DNA from: Alloscardovia theropitheci
GTDB taxonomy: Bacteria; Actinomycetota; Actinomycetes; Actinomycetales; Bifidobacteriaceae
Assembly (NCBI RefSeq): GCF_004332295.1
Contig: NZ_RXLP01000001.1
Location: forward strand, 19,224-83,223
Direction of reading: 5' to 3'
Length of the DNA stretch: 64,000 bases
Part shown: positions 8,712 to 16,105 of the stretch, in pieces
Position numbering within the stretch: position 1 is the first letter of the stretch
How the letters are laid out: each line of letters starts with the position of its first letter
Notes under the pieces: generated by a model
What the model saw: the letters and a program-made list of their open reading frames with translations, nothing else
Database searches by the model: none
What the model was told of the DNA's origin: nothing
Program-made: the position numbers and the translations under genes

Positions 8712-9965
8712 ATGGTACATCTACTGAGAGTACATCATGAACACCGCGGTCATGGGCATTCGCATGAATCTCATGGTCTTGAAGCATCTTTCCTCATTCT
8801 TGCAGGCCTTATAATGCGTGCACCTATTGTGGTGTTACCTTTGTATATTGTGCAAATGGCGCGTGAGATGAACCATGATCCGCAAAGTTTCGGAATCTTA
8901 ACGAGCTTGCCATTGTTAATGTTCGTCCTCGTGTCTATGTGTGTACCATGGCTTGTGTCTCGCATTAACCTTACTCGTACGATGCAGTTGGGTAGCGCAG
9001 TTATTTTCATCGGTTGCTTAATGCGCATGCTGATGACGTGGCCGACCATGCTAGTAGCTACAGCACTTGTAGGTGCTGGTATAGCGATACTTAATATCTC
9101 TATGCCTACGATGGTATCTGAGCGCTTTAGTCACAAGCCAGGACTGTACACCACAGCATATAGTGCCGGAATGGTCGCTGGATCAGTAATTCTTGTTATG
9201 ATTGATCCTTTTGTGACAGATCTTTTCGGATGGAAAGCGATGATGTGGCTTATGGTAGTAATGGCTTTTATACCAATGTTCCTCTCATTCTTTCTACCCG
9301 CAGTTACAGTCTCTACCACAGTAGAGAAGCGGAGTGGAGCGAAACTAAAGTTTCTCAAGGATCCGAGGACATGGCTTTTTATAGGAATGTTTGCTGGGCA
9401 ATCATTCTTGAGCTATACACTCAGCGCCTGGCTGCCTAGCATGATGAACGCCGACCATGTAAGTGAAACAAGTTATACAATTGTCAATGTACTCTTTAAT
9501 TTAGCAGGTATGCCGGTTTCTCTTATTATTCCTCTTTTTATCGCGCGAACGAGAAGACGCTATCATATCTATCTATTGGGCACTTTGACAGCAGTTCAGA
9601 TTGCTATCGTGGCGCTGTATAGATGGCATACTGAAATGGGTGAAGTATACTGGTACCTCTTCGGAACGATTGCGTGCTTATTCTTTACTACAATATTCGT
9701 GATGGCGTTGACTTTCTACCCGATAAAATCAGCAACCTCCGCCGACACCGCTGATATTTCCGGTATTTCTCAATCATTGGGTTATCTCATCGCATCAACT
9801 GGCCCGGTCATGTATGGTGCAATGTACGGAACTGACATGCCGACGATTTCTTTTGCGTGGTCCATGGCTATTGCGGTTCTTGTCACTGCATGGTGCACTT
9901 GGCAAGTAATTAGAATCAATAAATTTGGTCTACAAATGTTGGGACGAAAGAAGCACAACTCATGA
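8712..9965 (+). CDS. CynX/NimT-like major facilitator transporter with His-rich N-terminus
   Basis: A 12-helix MFS permease of 417 residues resembling the CynX (cyanate) and NimT (nitroimidazole) branch, judged by the helix pattern and a duplicated six-plus-six layout. The cytoplasmic N-terminus carries seven histidines within residues 8-21 (HHEHRGHGHSHESH), unlike typical members, and might bind metal. It overlaps the DUF1653 gene by 4 bp (ATGA), so the two are probably translated together. The transported compound is unknown. Confidence 0.8.
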   Translation: MVHLLRVHHEHRGHGHSHESHGLEASFLILAGLIMRAPIVVLPLYIVQMAREMNHDPQSFGILTSLPLLMFVLVSMCVPWLVSRINLTRTMQLGSAVIFIGCLMRMLMTWPTMLVATALVGAGIAILNISMPTMVSERFSHKPGLYTTAYSAGMVAGSVILVMIDPFVTDLFGWKAMMWLMVVMAFIPMFLSFFLPAVTVSTTVEKRSGAKLKFLKDPRTWLFIGMFAGQSFLSYTLSAWLPSMMNADHVSETSYTIVNVLFNLAGMPVSLIIPLFIARTRRRYHIYLLGTLTAVQIAIVALYRWHTEMGEVYWYLFGTIACLFFTTIFVMALTFYPIKSATSADTADISGISQSLGYLIASTGPVMYGAMYGTDMPTISFAWSMAIAVLVTAWCTWQVIRINKFGLQMLGRKKHNS

Positions 9966-10207
9966 CATCGCGAACTATACGTATACATGGAATTTATCGT
10001 CATTTTAAGGGAAACTTCTATATTGTAGAAGATCTTGCTCAAGATAGTGAAACGATGCAAGAGATGGTAGTGTACCGCAAATTATATGATGATAGATCAC
10101 TATGGGTGCGACCTGCGGATATGTTTTTATCTGAGGTCGATCATGATAAATATCCTGATGTCACACAGAAATTTAGGTTTGAAGAAATTCAGTTGGGTGA
10201 CCATTGA
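9962..10207 (+). CDS. DUF1653 protein
   Basis: A small soluble protein of 81 residues with the family pattern YRHFKGN.Y near the start, then VVYRKLYDDRSLWVRP.DMFL, ending FRFEEIQ. The start codon overlaps the stop of the MFS gene. DUF1653 is a small beta-rich fold of unknown function, often encoded beside transporters or nucleotide hydrolases. Confidence 0.9.
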   Translation: MTSRTIRIHGIYRHFKGNFYIVEDLAQDSETMQEMVVYRKLYDDRSLWVRPADMFLSEVDHDKYPDVTQKFRFEEIQLGDH

Positions 10208-10249
10208 TTTCACATAATGCTGGATTTCGCATAATGATGATGGTCACCC
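10195..10249. terminator. 10-bp inverted repeat enclosing a direct repeat, between convergent genes
   Basis: GGGTGACCAT (10195-10204), which covers the end of the DUF1653 gene, pairs perfectly with ATGGTCACCC (10240-10249). The 35-nt loop contains two near-identical copies of GATTTC(A/G)CATAATG. It lies between convergent genes and may act as a two-way terminator, although neither side has a strong T-run. Confidence 0.45.
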
Positions 10250-10269
10250 TGAGCTAAGCACTCGGCTAT

Positions 10270-11469
10270 CTATGACAGATAATTATGTACAGCTGAAATG
10301 AAGCGATTTACGCCATCTTCAACACGATAACGCTGAGTAGCCACATTCATGCGAATGAACGATTTACCGTTTGCCCCATAAATTTCTCCAGAAGCAAGTT
10401 TTAATCCGGTAGTTGTATAAATATAATCCACGAGATCTTGCGCATTATCTGTTATGGCGGAACAATCGAGCCATAGAAGGTAAGTTGCGTTGCTTTCTGT
10501 TATTCGAGTACGGATGTTGGCATTGGTAATTTTTTCAGTCGCGTAATCTTTATTTGCCTGAATATATGAATTTAATTCATTAAGCCATTGTTCGCAGCGC
10601 GTATATGCTGCTATAACAGCTCTGCATGCAAATGAATTAGGCTCGGCCACCTCATCATTATTAATTCCTCTTTCGAAACGTGCTCGAATACGAGGATTAT
10701 CAATCATGGCATACGCAGCATGGATTCCAGCTGTATTAAATGCTTTTGAAGGAGATGCGCATGTAATTGCTACGTCACGGCATACATCGCTTGCGCTAGC
10801 AAATGGAATATGCGCTAAGCCTGGGCGTACCACTTCGCAATGAATTTCATCGGATAAAATAATTACCCCGTACTTATCAGCTAAATCGCCTAAACGGGAT
10901 AAATCTTCTTTCGACCATATATTTCCCGTAGGATTATGGGGATTGCACAAAATCATCATAGTAGTAAGAGGATCGCTGAATGCATTTTCTAATGCGTCAA
11001 AATCCATGGAGTATACGTTTTCTTCAGCATCATGAGTTAAAGGCACTTCATATACTCTGCGACCGTTGTTGACAATAGAGTTATAGAATATGTTATATAC
11101 AGGAGGTTGTACTACTATTTTTTCGGCAACATTCGTAAGAGAACGAACGGCCGATGAGATAGCTGGCACCACGCCAGAAACGAAAATAATGTTACTTGGG
11201 TCAATTAAAAAATGATGACGATTCTTCCACCAAGAACTGATAGTTTGACCAAATTCATCAGGAATATCACTGTAGCCGAAAGTGCCATTAGCAGCTCGGT
11301 CAAGTATTGCTTGCTTAACCGCTGGGGCAGTTTCAAAATCCATATCGGCAATCCACATGGGAAGATAGTCTCTGTCAGGAGTGTTAGATTCCTGTAACTG
11401 TTCCTGTGGGCTTGACCATTTGACTGAATCAATATTGGTGCGTAGCGTAGGCTCGTCAAAATTAAACAT
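10270..11469 (-). CDS. patB: PatB/MalY-type aminotransferase, probable cystathionine beta-lyase
   Basis: A fold-type I PLP enzyme of 399 residues. The cofactor lysine is K242 in SPSKAFN; the Asp that holds the pyridine ring is D207 in LSDEIH; NPHNPTG lies at 176-182. The opening WIADMDFETAP and the GVVPA segment near residue 99 are typical of the PatB group, which cleaves cystathionine or cysteine to pyruvate, ammonia and a thiol. The start overlaps the upstream DUF3737 stop (TGATG), so the two form an operon. It may work in methionine synthesis or cysteine breakdown. Confidence 0.88.
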   Translation of the reverse strand: MFNFDEPTLRTNIDSVKWSSPQEQLQESNTPDRDYLPMWIADMDFETAPAVKQAILDRAANGTFGYSDIPDEFGQTISSWWKNRHHFLIDPSNIIFVSGVVPAISSAVRSLTNVAEKIVVQPPVYNIFYNSIVNNGRRVYEVPLTHDAEENVYSMDFDALENAFSDPLTTMMILCNPHNPTGNIWSKEDLSRLGDLADKYGVIILSDEIHCEVVRPGLAHIPFASASDVCRDVAITCASPSKAFNTAGIHAAYAMIDNPRIRARFERGINNDEVAEPNSFACRAVIAAYTRCEQWLNELNSYIQANKDYATEKITNANIRTRITESNATYLLWLDCSAITDNAQDLVDYIYTTTGLKLASGEIYGANGKSFIRMNVATQRYRVEDGVNRFISAVHNYLS

Positions 11470-12335
11470 CAGTTGTCCTTCAAACTCAAAGAATTATTAG
11501 TTTTAATCTTAGTCGCGCTAGGGTCGATATCGGGATCGTCGAAGATAATATTATCGATATGGGGTGCGGCAATTAAACCATTTATAGGATTTTTGATACT
11601 CAGAACGGGTGAAGTAATCTGCGCATCAATATCGCTACAATATTCAAATGCTAAATCTGTGTTTCGCACAATGCAATTCTTGAGCGTAAGTCCATCAATG
11701 TAGCATAATCCCTGATTGCTCTCGATAACACAATTAATAAACGTCAAATTCTTAGAATTCCAACCGATATATTCGCCGGTAATAACGGAGTCATATACAG
11801 TTACATTTTCGGTATTCCATAAAGCATCTTTTGTAGCGAGATGAGAATTGCGGATGACGATATTCTTTCCGCCATCAAATGCGTAATTTCCATCAATCTT
11901 GACATTATCAAGATTGATATTGCTACTGTTCATACCAAAGTAGTCTCCACGAACATTGACATTCGTCATGGTGATGTCACTGCAGTTCCATAATGTTTCG
12001 TCTGCATACGGGATAGAAGAATTGGCGATAGTAATGTGCGATGACTTACGGAAAGTTTTTGGTGCATTAATAGCGCTGTTATCGATAGAAATATTGTGCG
12101 TATACCAAATTCCTGAACGTGCCGTCTCAAGTAACGTTGAATGAGACAAGGAAACGTTGCGACAATACCATAACGGATACTTCCAACCAAATGTTGTGTC
12201 ACTAATGGTCAATTCGTCGGATTCCTTAAGAGGGGACTCACCGTCATCGAAAGTGGAATGCTCTATATGAGCATCATGAGTCTTAAAGAGTGCTCGCTCG
12301 CCTGTAAAATGTTTAAAAATATAGTGTGAAGTCAT
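11469..12335 (-). CDS. DUF3737 protein (right-handed parallel beta-helix)
   Basis: A 288-residue protein from the ATG at 12335, preceded by CAAGGACATT; a TTG at 12368 is in frame but has no ribosome binding site. The sequence is a chain of roughly 20-residue rungs with regularly spaced N, S, I and V residues, as expected of a parallel beta-helix. The FTGERALFKT and FDDGESPLKES openings and the WYCRN, WNTEN and WNSKN rungs fit DUF3737. Its biochemical role is unknown. Coupling to patB suggests a metabolic or substrate-binding partner. Confidence 0.82.
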   Translation of the reverse strand: MTSHYIFKHFTGERALFKTHDAHIEHSTFDDGESPLKESDELTISDTTFGWKYPLWYCRNVSLSHSTLLETARSGIWYTHNISIDNSAINAPKTFRKSSHITIANSSIPYADETLWNCSDITMTNVNVRGDYFGMNSSNINLDNVKIDGNYAFDGGKNIVIRNSHLATKDALWNTENVTVYDSVITGEYIGWNSKNLTFINCVIESNQGLCYIDGLTLKNCIVRNTDLAFEYCSDIDAQITSPVLSIKNPINGLIAAPHIDNIIFDDPDIDPSATKIKTNNSLSLKDN

Positions 12336-12555
12336 AATGTCCTTGGAAAAGTACGCTAATTTTCTCAACTTGTTTACAATGTACCACTTGATTCATAGCT
12401 AAATTGATGAATGCTAGGCGTTTTTGCATTTAGCATAACCGCTGAGGACATCACTTTATGAGATGTGGATATGTATGGTTATAATTGACATTTTTTGTGA
12501 TATGTCAACCTTTGATTTTTTTTAGAAAACTTGTGAAATAATATCAATAGAGACG

Positions 12556-12600
12556 TTTATAACGTTATAAAACAGTGATGATGCACAACATCAGCATCAC
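12556..12600. promoter_or_regulatory. 16-bp perfect palindrome and hairpin upstream of the DUF5692-like gene
   Basis: TTTATAACGTTATAAA at 12556-12571 is a perfect palindrome in the intergenic region before the gene starting at 12628. Immediately downstream, GTGATG (12575-12580) and CATCAC (12595-12600) bracket an imperfect hairpin. The AT-rich palindrome has the form of a dimeric repressor operator. No neighbouring regulator is seen. Confidence 0.4.
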
Positions 12601-12627
12601 AATGAAGTGAAAGACGAGGAGAACAGA

Positions 12628-13680
12628 ATGCTGTTTCAGGTCTATGGTGCTAATGCTGCTACTCAATGGCTCGGATGGGTCATGGTTTTTGTGGCTTTAA
12701 TTGCATTAAATGAGTTTGCACGACGTTCCAAGGCGGGCGGACTAATTATGTTCGCTGCTCTGCCGGCTGTTATGACGGTTTACTGCATTACAGTAGTTAC
12801 TGCTGCAGCAATGGGAGCGAGTTGGGGAGTTAATAATCCGACGGTGGTATTTGCCAATGGCTGGTTCCATTACGCTAAGGTTTATGCTGCTCTTGCAGGA
12901 TGTATCGGCTTTATGGCAATCAAGTATCGTTGGGGAAAGATTGGCAAAGCACGATGGTTCCGCGCATTCCCATTTGTAATCGTCGCGATTAATATTTTGA
13001 TTGCTGTGGTATCTGACTTTGAATCTGCAGTGCACTTCTTTACTGGAAATTACACAATGCTCAACGGTTCTCCTGTATGGACTACATCCGAGCATATTAC
13101 AGTGGTTACCGGATGGCACAACGTATTCAACGGTATCGCTGGCTTGATCAATATCTTCTGCATGACCGGATGGTGGGCAGTTTACTCTTCTAAGAAGAAG
13201 GACGACATGATCTGGGCGGATATGACATGGGTCTTTATCCTCTCATATGATGTATGGAACTTCTGCTATACCTACAATAATTTGCCAAACCATGCATGGT
13301 ATTGTGGTTTTGCTTTGCTTTTGGCTCCAACAGTTGCTAATGCTCTCTGGAATAAGGGTGGATGGATCCAAAATCGAGCAAATACCTTAGCAATTTGGTG
13401 CATGTTCGCACAAGTACTACCACAATTCCAAACGTCTATGCCAGAACTTGGAGTGGATAGCCCATTCGCGGTTCAATCAACGATGAATGCAAATGCGAAC
13501 TTGACAGTATCGGTTATCTCGCTCGTAGCCAATATTGCCGCCATTGCATACATTATCTACCGCGCTAAGAAGCAACATGTCAATCCATTTACGCATGAAG
13601 TATTTGCTGGAACTCGTGACTATGAGCAGGCAAAGACTCGTATTGATGAGTTTGATAAAGAAGCTGTTCTTGCGGTATAA
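12628..13680 (+). CDS. DUF5692-like integral membrane protein
   Basis: A membrane protein of 350 residues from the ATG at 12628, which has GAGGAG at a 5-nt spacing; a GTG at 12607 is in frame but poorly placed. Eight to nine hydrophobic segments are visible, with a high content of Trp and aromatic residues and short polar loops (WFHYAKVYA, TTSEHITVVTGWHNVFNG, YDVWNFCYTYNNLPNHAWYCGF). I assign it to DUF5692 from recollection of such bifidobacterial proteins; the function is unknown. Its own promoter region holds a palindrome, and a strong terminator follows. Confidence 0.6.
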   Translation: MLFQVYGANAATQWLGWVMVFVALIALNEFARRSKAGGLIMFAALPAVMTVYCITVVTAAAMGASWGVNNPTVVFANGWFHYAKVYAALAGCIGFMAIKYRWGKIGKARWFRAFPFVIVAINILIAVVSDFESAVHFFTGNYTMLNGSPVWTTSEHITVVTGWHNVFNGIAGLINIFCMTGWWAVYSSKKKDDMIWADMTWVFILSYDVWNFCYTYNNLPNHAWYCGFALLLAPTVANALWNKGGWIQNRANTLAIWCMFAQVLPQFQTSMPELGVDSPFAVQSTMNANANLTVSVISLVANIAAIAYIIYRAKKQHVNPFTHEVFAGTRDYEQAKTRIDEFDKEAVLAV

Positions 13681-13710
13681 GTTGGTCGCGGAACGAACCC
13701 TATAATATGA

Positions 13711-13747
13711 CGTGGGCCTCGATAGTTTGCTATCGGGCCCACGTTTT
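13711..13747. terminator. Bidirectional intrinsic terminator
   Basis: A 14-bp GC-rich stem (13711-13725 with 13730-13743, one bulged base) closed by a TTTG loop, followed by TTTT on the plus strand. It separates the convergent DUF5692-like gene and the xanthine permease gene. Confidence 0.85.
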
Positions 13748-13767
13748 AGTAAGAAAGGGAATGAGTA

Positions 13768-15186
13768 CTATTCGTTATCTGAAGACTCATCATTTTCCGT
13801 GTCAGCAGCATCTGCGAGGAAGTGCTTTTCGTCTGGGAGAATCCAGCTAAGGAGCAATGCTACAACGAAAGCGATTGCAATAGCATTTGAGAATACCGAC
13901 TGGAAAAGCTGTGGGAAGTGCTGGAAGATACCCGTTGCTTGGGTAAAGCCAATTCCGATGGTTAAAGCTAAGGTCACAATTGTAATGTTGCGATTAGTAA
14001 AGCCTGCTTTAGCAATCATCTGGATACCAGCAAGAACGATAGAACCAAACATCATTATGGTGCATCCGCCTAAAACAGCTTGAGGTAGGGAATTAAAGAC
14101 AGCAGCAAAACCAGGGAAGAAGCTTGCCAAGATAAGGATAACTCCGCCTGAAAGTATAACTTTGCGGTTAACGACTTTGGTCATCGCGACTAGACCTACA
14201 TTTTGTGCAAATGATGTCAACGGGAGAGCTCCAAAGAAACCAGAAATAGTAGAAATTAAACCATCACCAGCAATTGCGCCTGCTGTTTCACGCTCCGTTG
14301 GTTCACGGTTAAAACCAACCTGCGTCAACGAAGAAGTATTTCCTAATACTTCGACGGAAGAGACGACATACAGCAAAGCAAAAGTAACTATCGCATTGAT
14401 ATCAAACTTAATACCAAAAGGCATGAGCGGAGCAATGTGAGGTAAAGATACGATGTCAAGACCAGAGAATTTACTGAAATCAACCATTCCCGGAGCAATG
14501 CCAGTGAAAGTAAAAATAAGAGCAATAATATAGCCGACAATTAGTCCGAAGAGAACGGATAATTGCTTTGCTACACCCTTGGCCAGAAGCTGGAATGCTA
14601 AGCATGCCACGAGGGTAATAGTTGCAACTGTTAGATTCTGCCACGAACCGAAATCTTTAGAACCAGAACCACCCCCAAATGAGGTAGCGCCTGTGGATAA
14701 GAGTGAGAAACCGATAGTAGTGACAACTACTGCAGAAACGATAGTGCTGACGAAACGCTTCCAATATTGAGCCGTTAAACCGAGGATAAGCTCGATAAGA
14801 CCACCAACGATGACAGCGCCTACAACTGCACCGTAACCGAGATTAGGGTCGCCAGCGATAATCGTTGCAGCGGCTACATATGTAAAAGAGATACCCGTGA
14901 CAATTGGTAAGCGTCCACCGATGCGCCATAATGGGTACAACTGCAGACATGTACCCAAACCTGCAACGAGTAATGCAGAGCTGATAATCCATGCGCTCTG
15001 GTCAGCAGGAAGTTTCGCAGCGCCAGCTACGATTGCGATAGGGGTGAGGTTTGCCACAAACATGGCAAGAACGTGTTGGATTCCAAATGGAATACCTTTC
15101 CAAAAAGGAATTTTTCCATCGAGTTGACGAAGTGCTGCACTCGTGGCATGTGTATCATGCGCGGATGCGGTCGCTTGATTACTCAT
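13768..15186 (-). CDS. pbuX: Xanthine/uracil permease (NCS2 family)
   Basis: A nucleobase:cation symporter of 472 residues with the 14-helix pattern of the NCS2 family. Visible marks are GIQHVLAMFVANLTPI in the first helix, the helix-8 segment SSVEVLGNTSSL with its conserved Glu, and GALPLTSFAQNVGLV, which matches the xanthine/urate branch rather than the uracil branch. It probably imports xanthine for the phosphoribosyltransferase encoded just upstream. It lies 133 bp after xpt, but a strong terminator stands between the two, so it may be expressed at a lower or separately controlled level. Confidence 0.85.
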   Translation of the reverse strand: MSNQATASAHDTHATSAALRQLDGKIPFWKGIPFGIQHVLAMFVANLTPIAIVAGAAKLPADQSAWIISSALLVAGLGTCLQLYPLWRIGGRLPIVTGISFTYVAAATIIAGDPNLGYGAVVGAVIVGGLIELILGLTAQYWKRFVSTIVSAVVVTTIGFSLLSTGATSFGGGSGSKDFGSWQNLTVATITLVACLAFQLLAKGVAKQLSVLFGLIVGYIIALIFTFTGIAPGMVDFSKFSGLDIVSLPHIAPLMPFGIKFDINAIVTFALLYVVSSVEVLGNTSSLTQVGFNREPTERETAGAIAGDGLISTISGFFGALPLTSFAQNVGLVAMTKVVNRKVILSGGVILILASFFPGFAAVFNSLPQAVLGGCTIMMFGSIVLAGIQMIAKAGFTNRNITIVTLALTIGIGFTQATGIFQHFPQLFQSVFSNAIAIAFVVALLLSWILPDEKHFLADAADTENDESSDNE

Positions 15187-15275
15187 TTATATTTCTCTTT
15201 CTCTCCAATAAATGGTAAATAGAATCTTGCTCTTCATACGGTGTGAAAACCGTAATGAGACGTAATGAGATGAGC

Positions 15276-15315
15276 GAAGAAAATAAAAGGCTGTATGGTT
15301 GGAAACATACAGCCT
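15276..15315 (-). terminator. Intrinsic terminator between xpt and the permease gene
   Basis: Read on the minus strand, AGGCTGTATG and CATACAGCCT form a perfect 10-bp stem with an 8-nt loop (plus-strand 15288-15297 and 15306-15315), followed by TTTATTTTCTTC. It lies inside what would otherwise be a two-gene operon. Confidence 0.85.
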
Positions 15316-15319
15316 AAGA

Positions 15320-15898
15320 TTAGTTGAATTCAATAGTTCCTGTGGTCGCATCCATTGTGCGAACATTTGCTAATGATTCTACGCGATAACCGCGCTGGCG
15401 CAATGCATCTCCGCCACCTTGGAATCCTTTTTCGACAGCAATTGCAAATCCTTCGACAATGACACCAGCACTTTCGCAAATCTCAAGGAGGCCATTAAGC
15501 GCGTTACCGTTCGCAAGGAAATCGTCAATGATAAGGACATGCTCGCCTTCGTTCAAGAATCGCTTTCCGACGATTACAGGGAATTCTTTTTGCTTGGTAA
15601 AGGAATAAATAGTAGTGGAGTATTGCTCACCGTCAAGGTTGATGGACTGTGCTTTCTTGGCAAATACCACAGGTGCATTATTAAAATGACGTGCTGCGAT
15701 GCATGCAATACCGATACCAGAAGCTTCGATAGTTAAAATTTTATCAATGCGAACACCTTTAAACAGTCGTGCCCATTCTTCCCCCATTTTATCGAAGAGA
15801 GCAACATCGCATTGATGATTGAGAAAAGCATCAACCTTCAGAACATCTCCAGGTTTGACAGTACCTTCTTCGCGAATACGATCTTCAAGAAGCTTCAT
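15320..15898 (-). CDS. xpt: Xanthine phosphoribosyltransferase
   Basis: A salvage enzyme converting xanthine and PRPP to XMP in the cytoplasm; 192 residues, the normal length. The PRPP-binding loop is [14 protein letters not shown], and the N-terminal [12 protein letters not shown] and IEASGIG segments match the Xpt family. The permease gene follows on the same strand. No purine-riboswitch core sequence was recognised upstream, though an inverted repeat is present there. Confidence 0.95.
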   Translation of the reverse strand: MKLLEDRIREEGTVKPGDVLKVDAFLNHQCDVALFDKMGEEWARLFKGVRIDKILTIEASGIGIACIAARHFNNAPVVFAKKAQSINLDGEQYSTTIYSFTKQKEFPVIVGKRFLNEGEHVLIIDDFLANGNALNGLLEICESAGVIVEGFAIAVEKGFQGGGDALRQRGYRVESLANVRTMDATTGTIEFN

Positions 15899-15926
15899 AG
15901 AAACTCAATTCTTGTTTTATCTGTCG

Positions 15927-15974
15927 TCTGCTCGTTGAGCGTTAGTTATCTCAATGATATACGTCGTGAGCAGA
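15927..15974 (-). promoter_or_regulatory. Inverted repeat in the xpt leader region
   Basis: TCTGCTC (15927-15933) and GAGCAGA (15968-15974) form a 7-bp stem about 30-75 nt upstream of the xpt start. It could be leader RNA structure. It does not match the purine-riboswitch consensus that I can recall. Confidence 0.3.
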
Positions 15975-16062
15975 ACTGACACTGGTGTACGGAATATGTG
16001 TATAGCTTAACGCTTAGAGGTGACGTGGAATGTTGCTGAGTAATCACATAGATTTTCATGAG

Positions 16063-16074
16063 ATTCTCGAGAAT
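16063..16074. promoter_or_regulatory. 12-bp palindrome upstream of uvrD/pcrA
   Basis: ATTCTCGAGAAT is a perfect palindrome 31 bp before the helicase start codon. It is not the actinobacterial LexA box (GAAC-N4-GTTC), so damage control cannot be claimed. It has the form of a repressor site. Confidence 0.3.
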
Positions 16075-16105
16075 TTCTGTAAGGCTTATGTGCTAAAAAA
16101 GAGCA

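Noticed and set aside
15899..16020. Purine riboswitch upstream of xpt
   Set aside because: The conserved junction sequences of the purine riboswitch are not found on the minus strand; only a simple 7-bp inverted repeat is present.
16063..16074. LexA/SOS box before the uvrD-type helicase gene
   Set aside because: The palindrome ATTCTCGAGAAT lacks the GAAC-N4-GTTC pattern of actinobacterial LexA sites.
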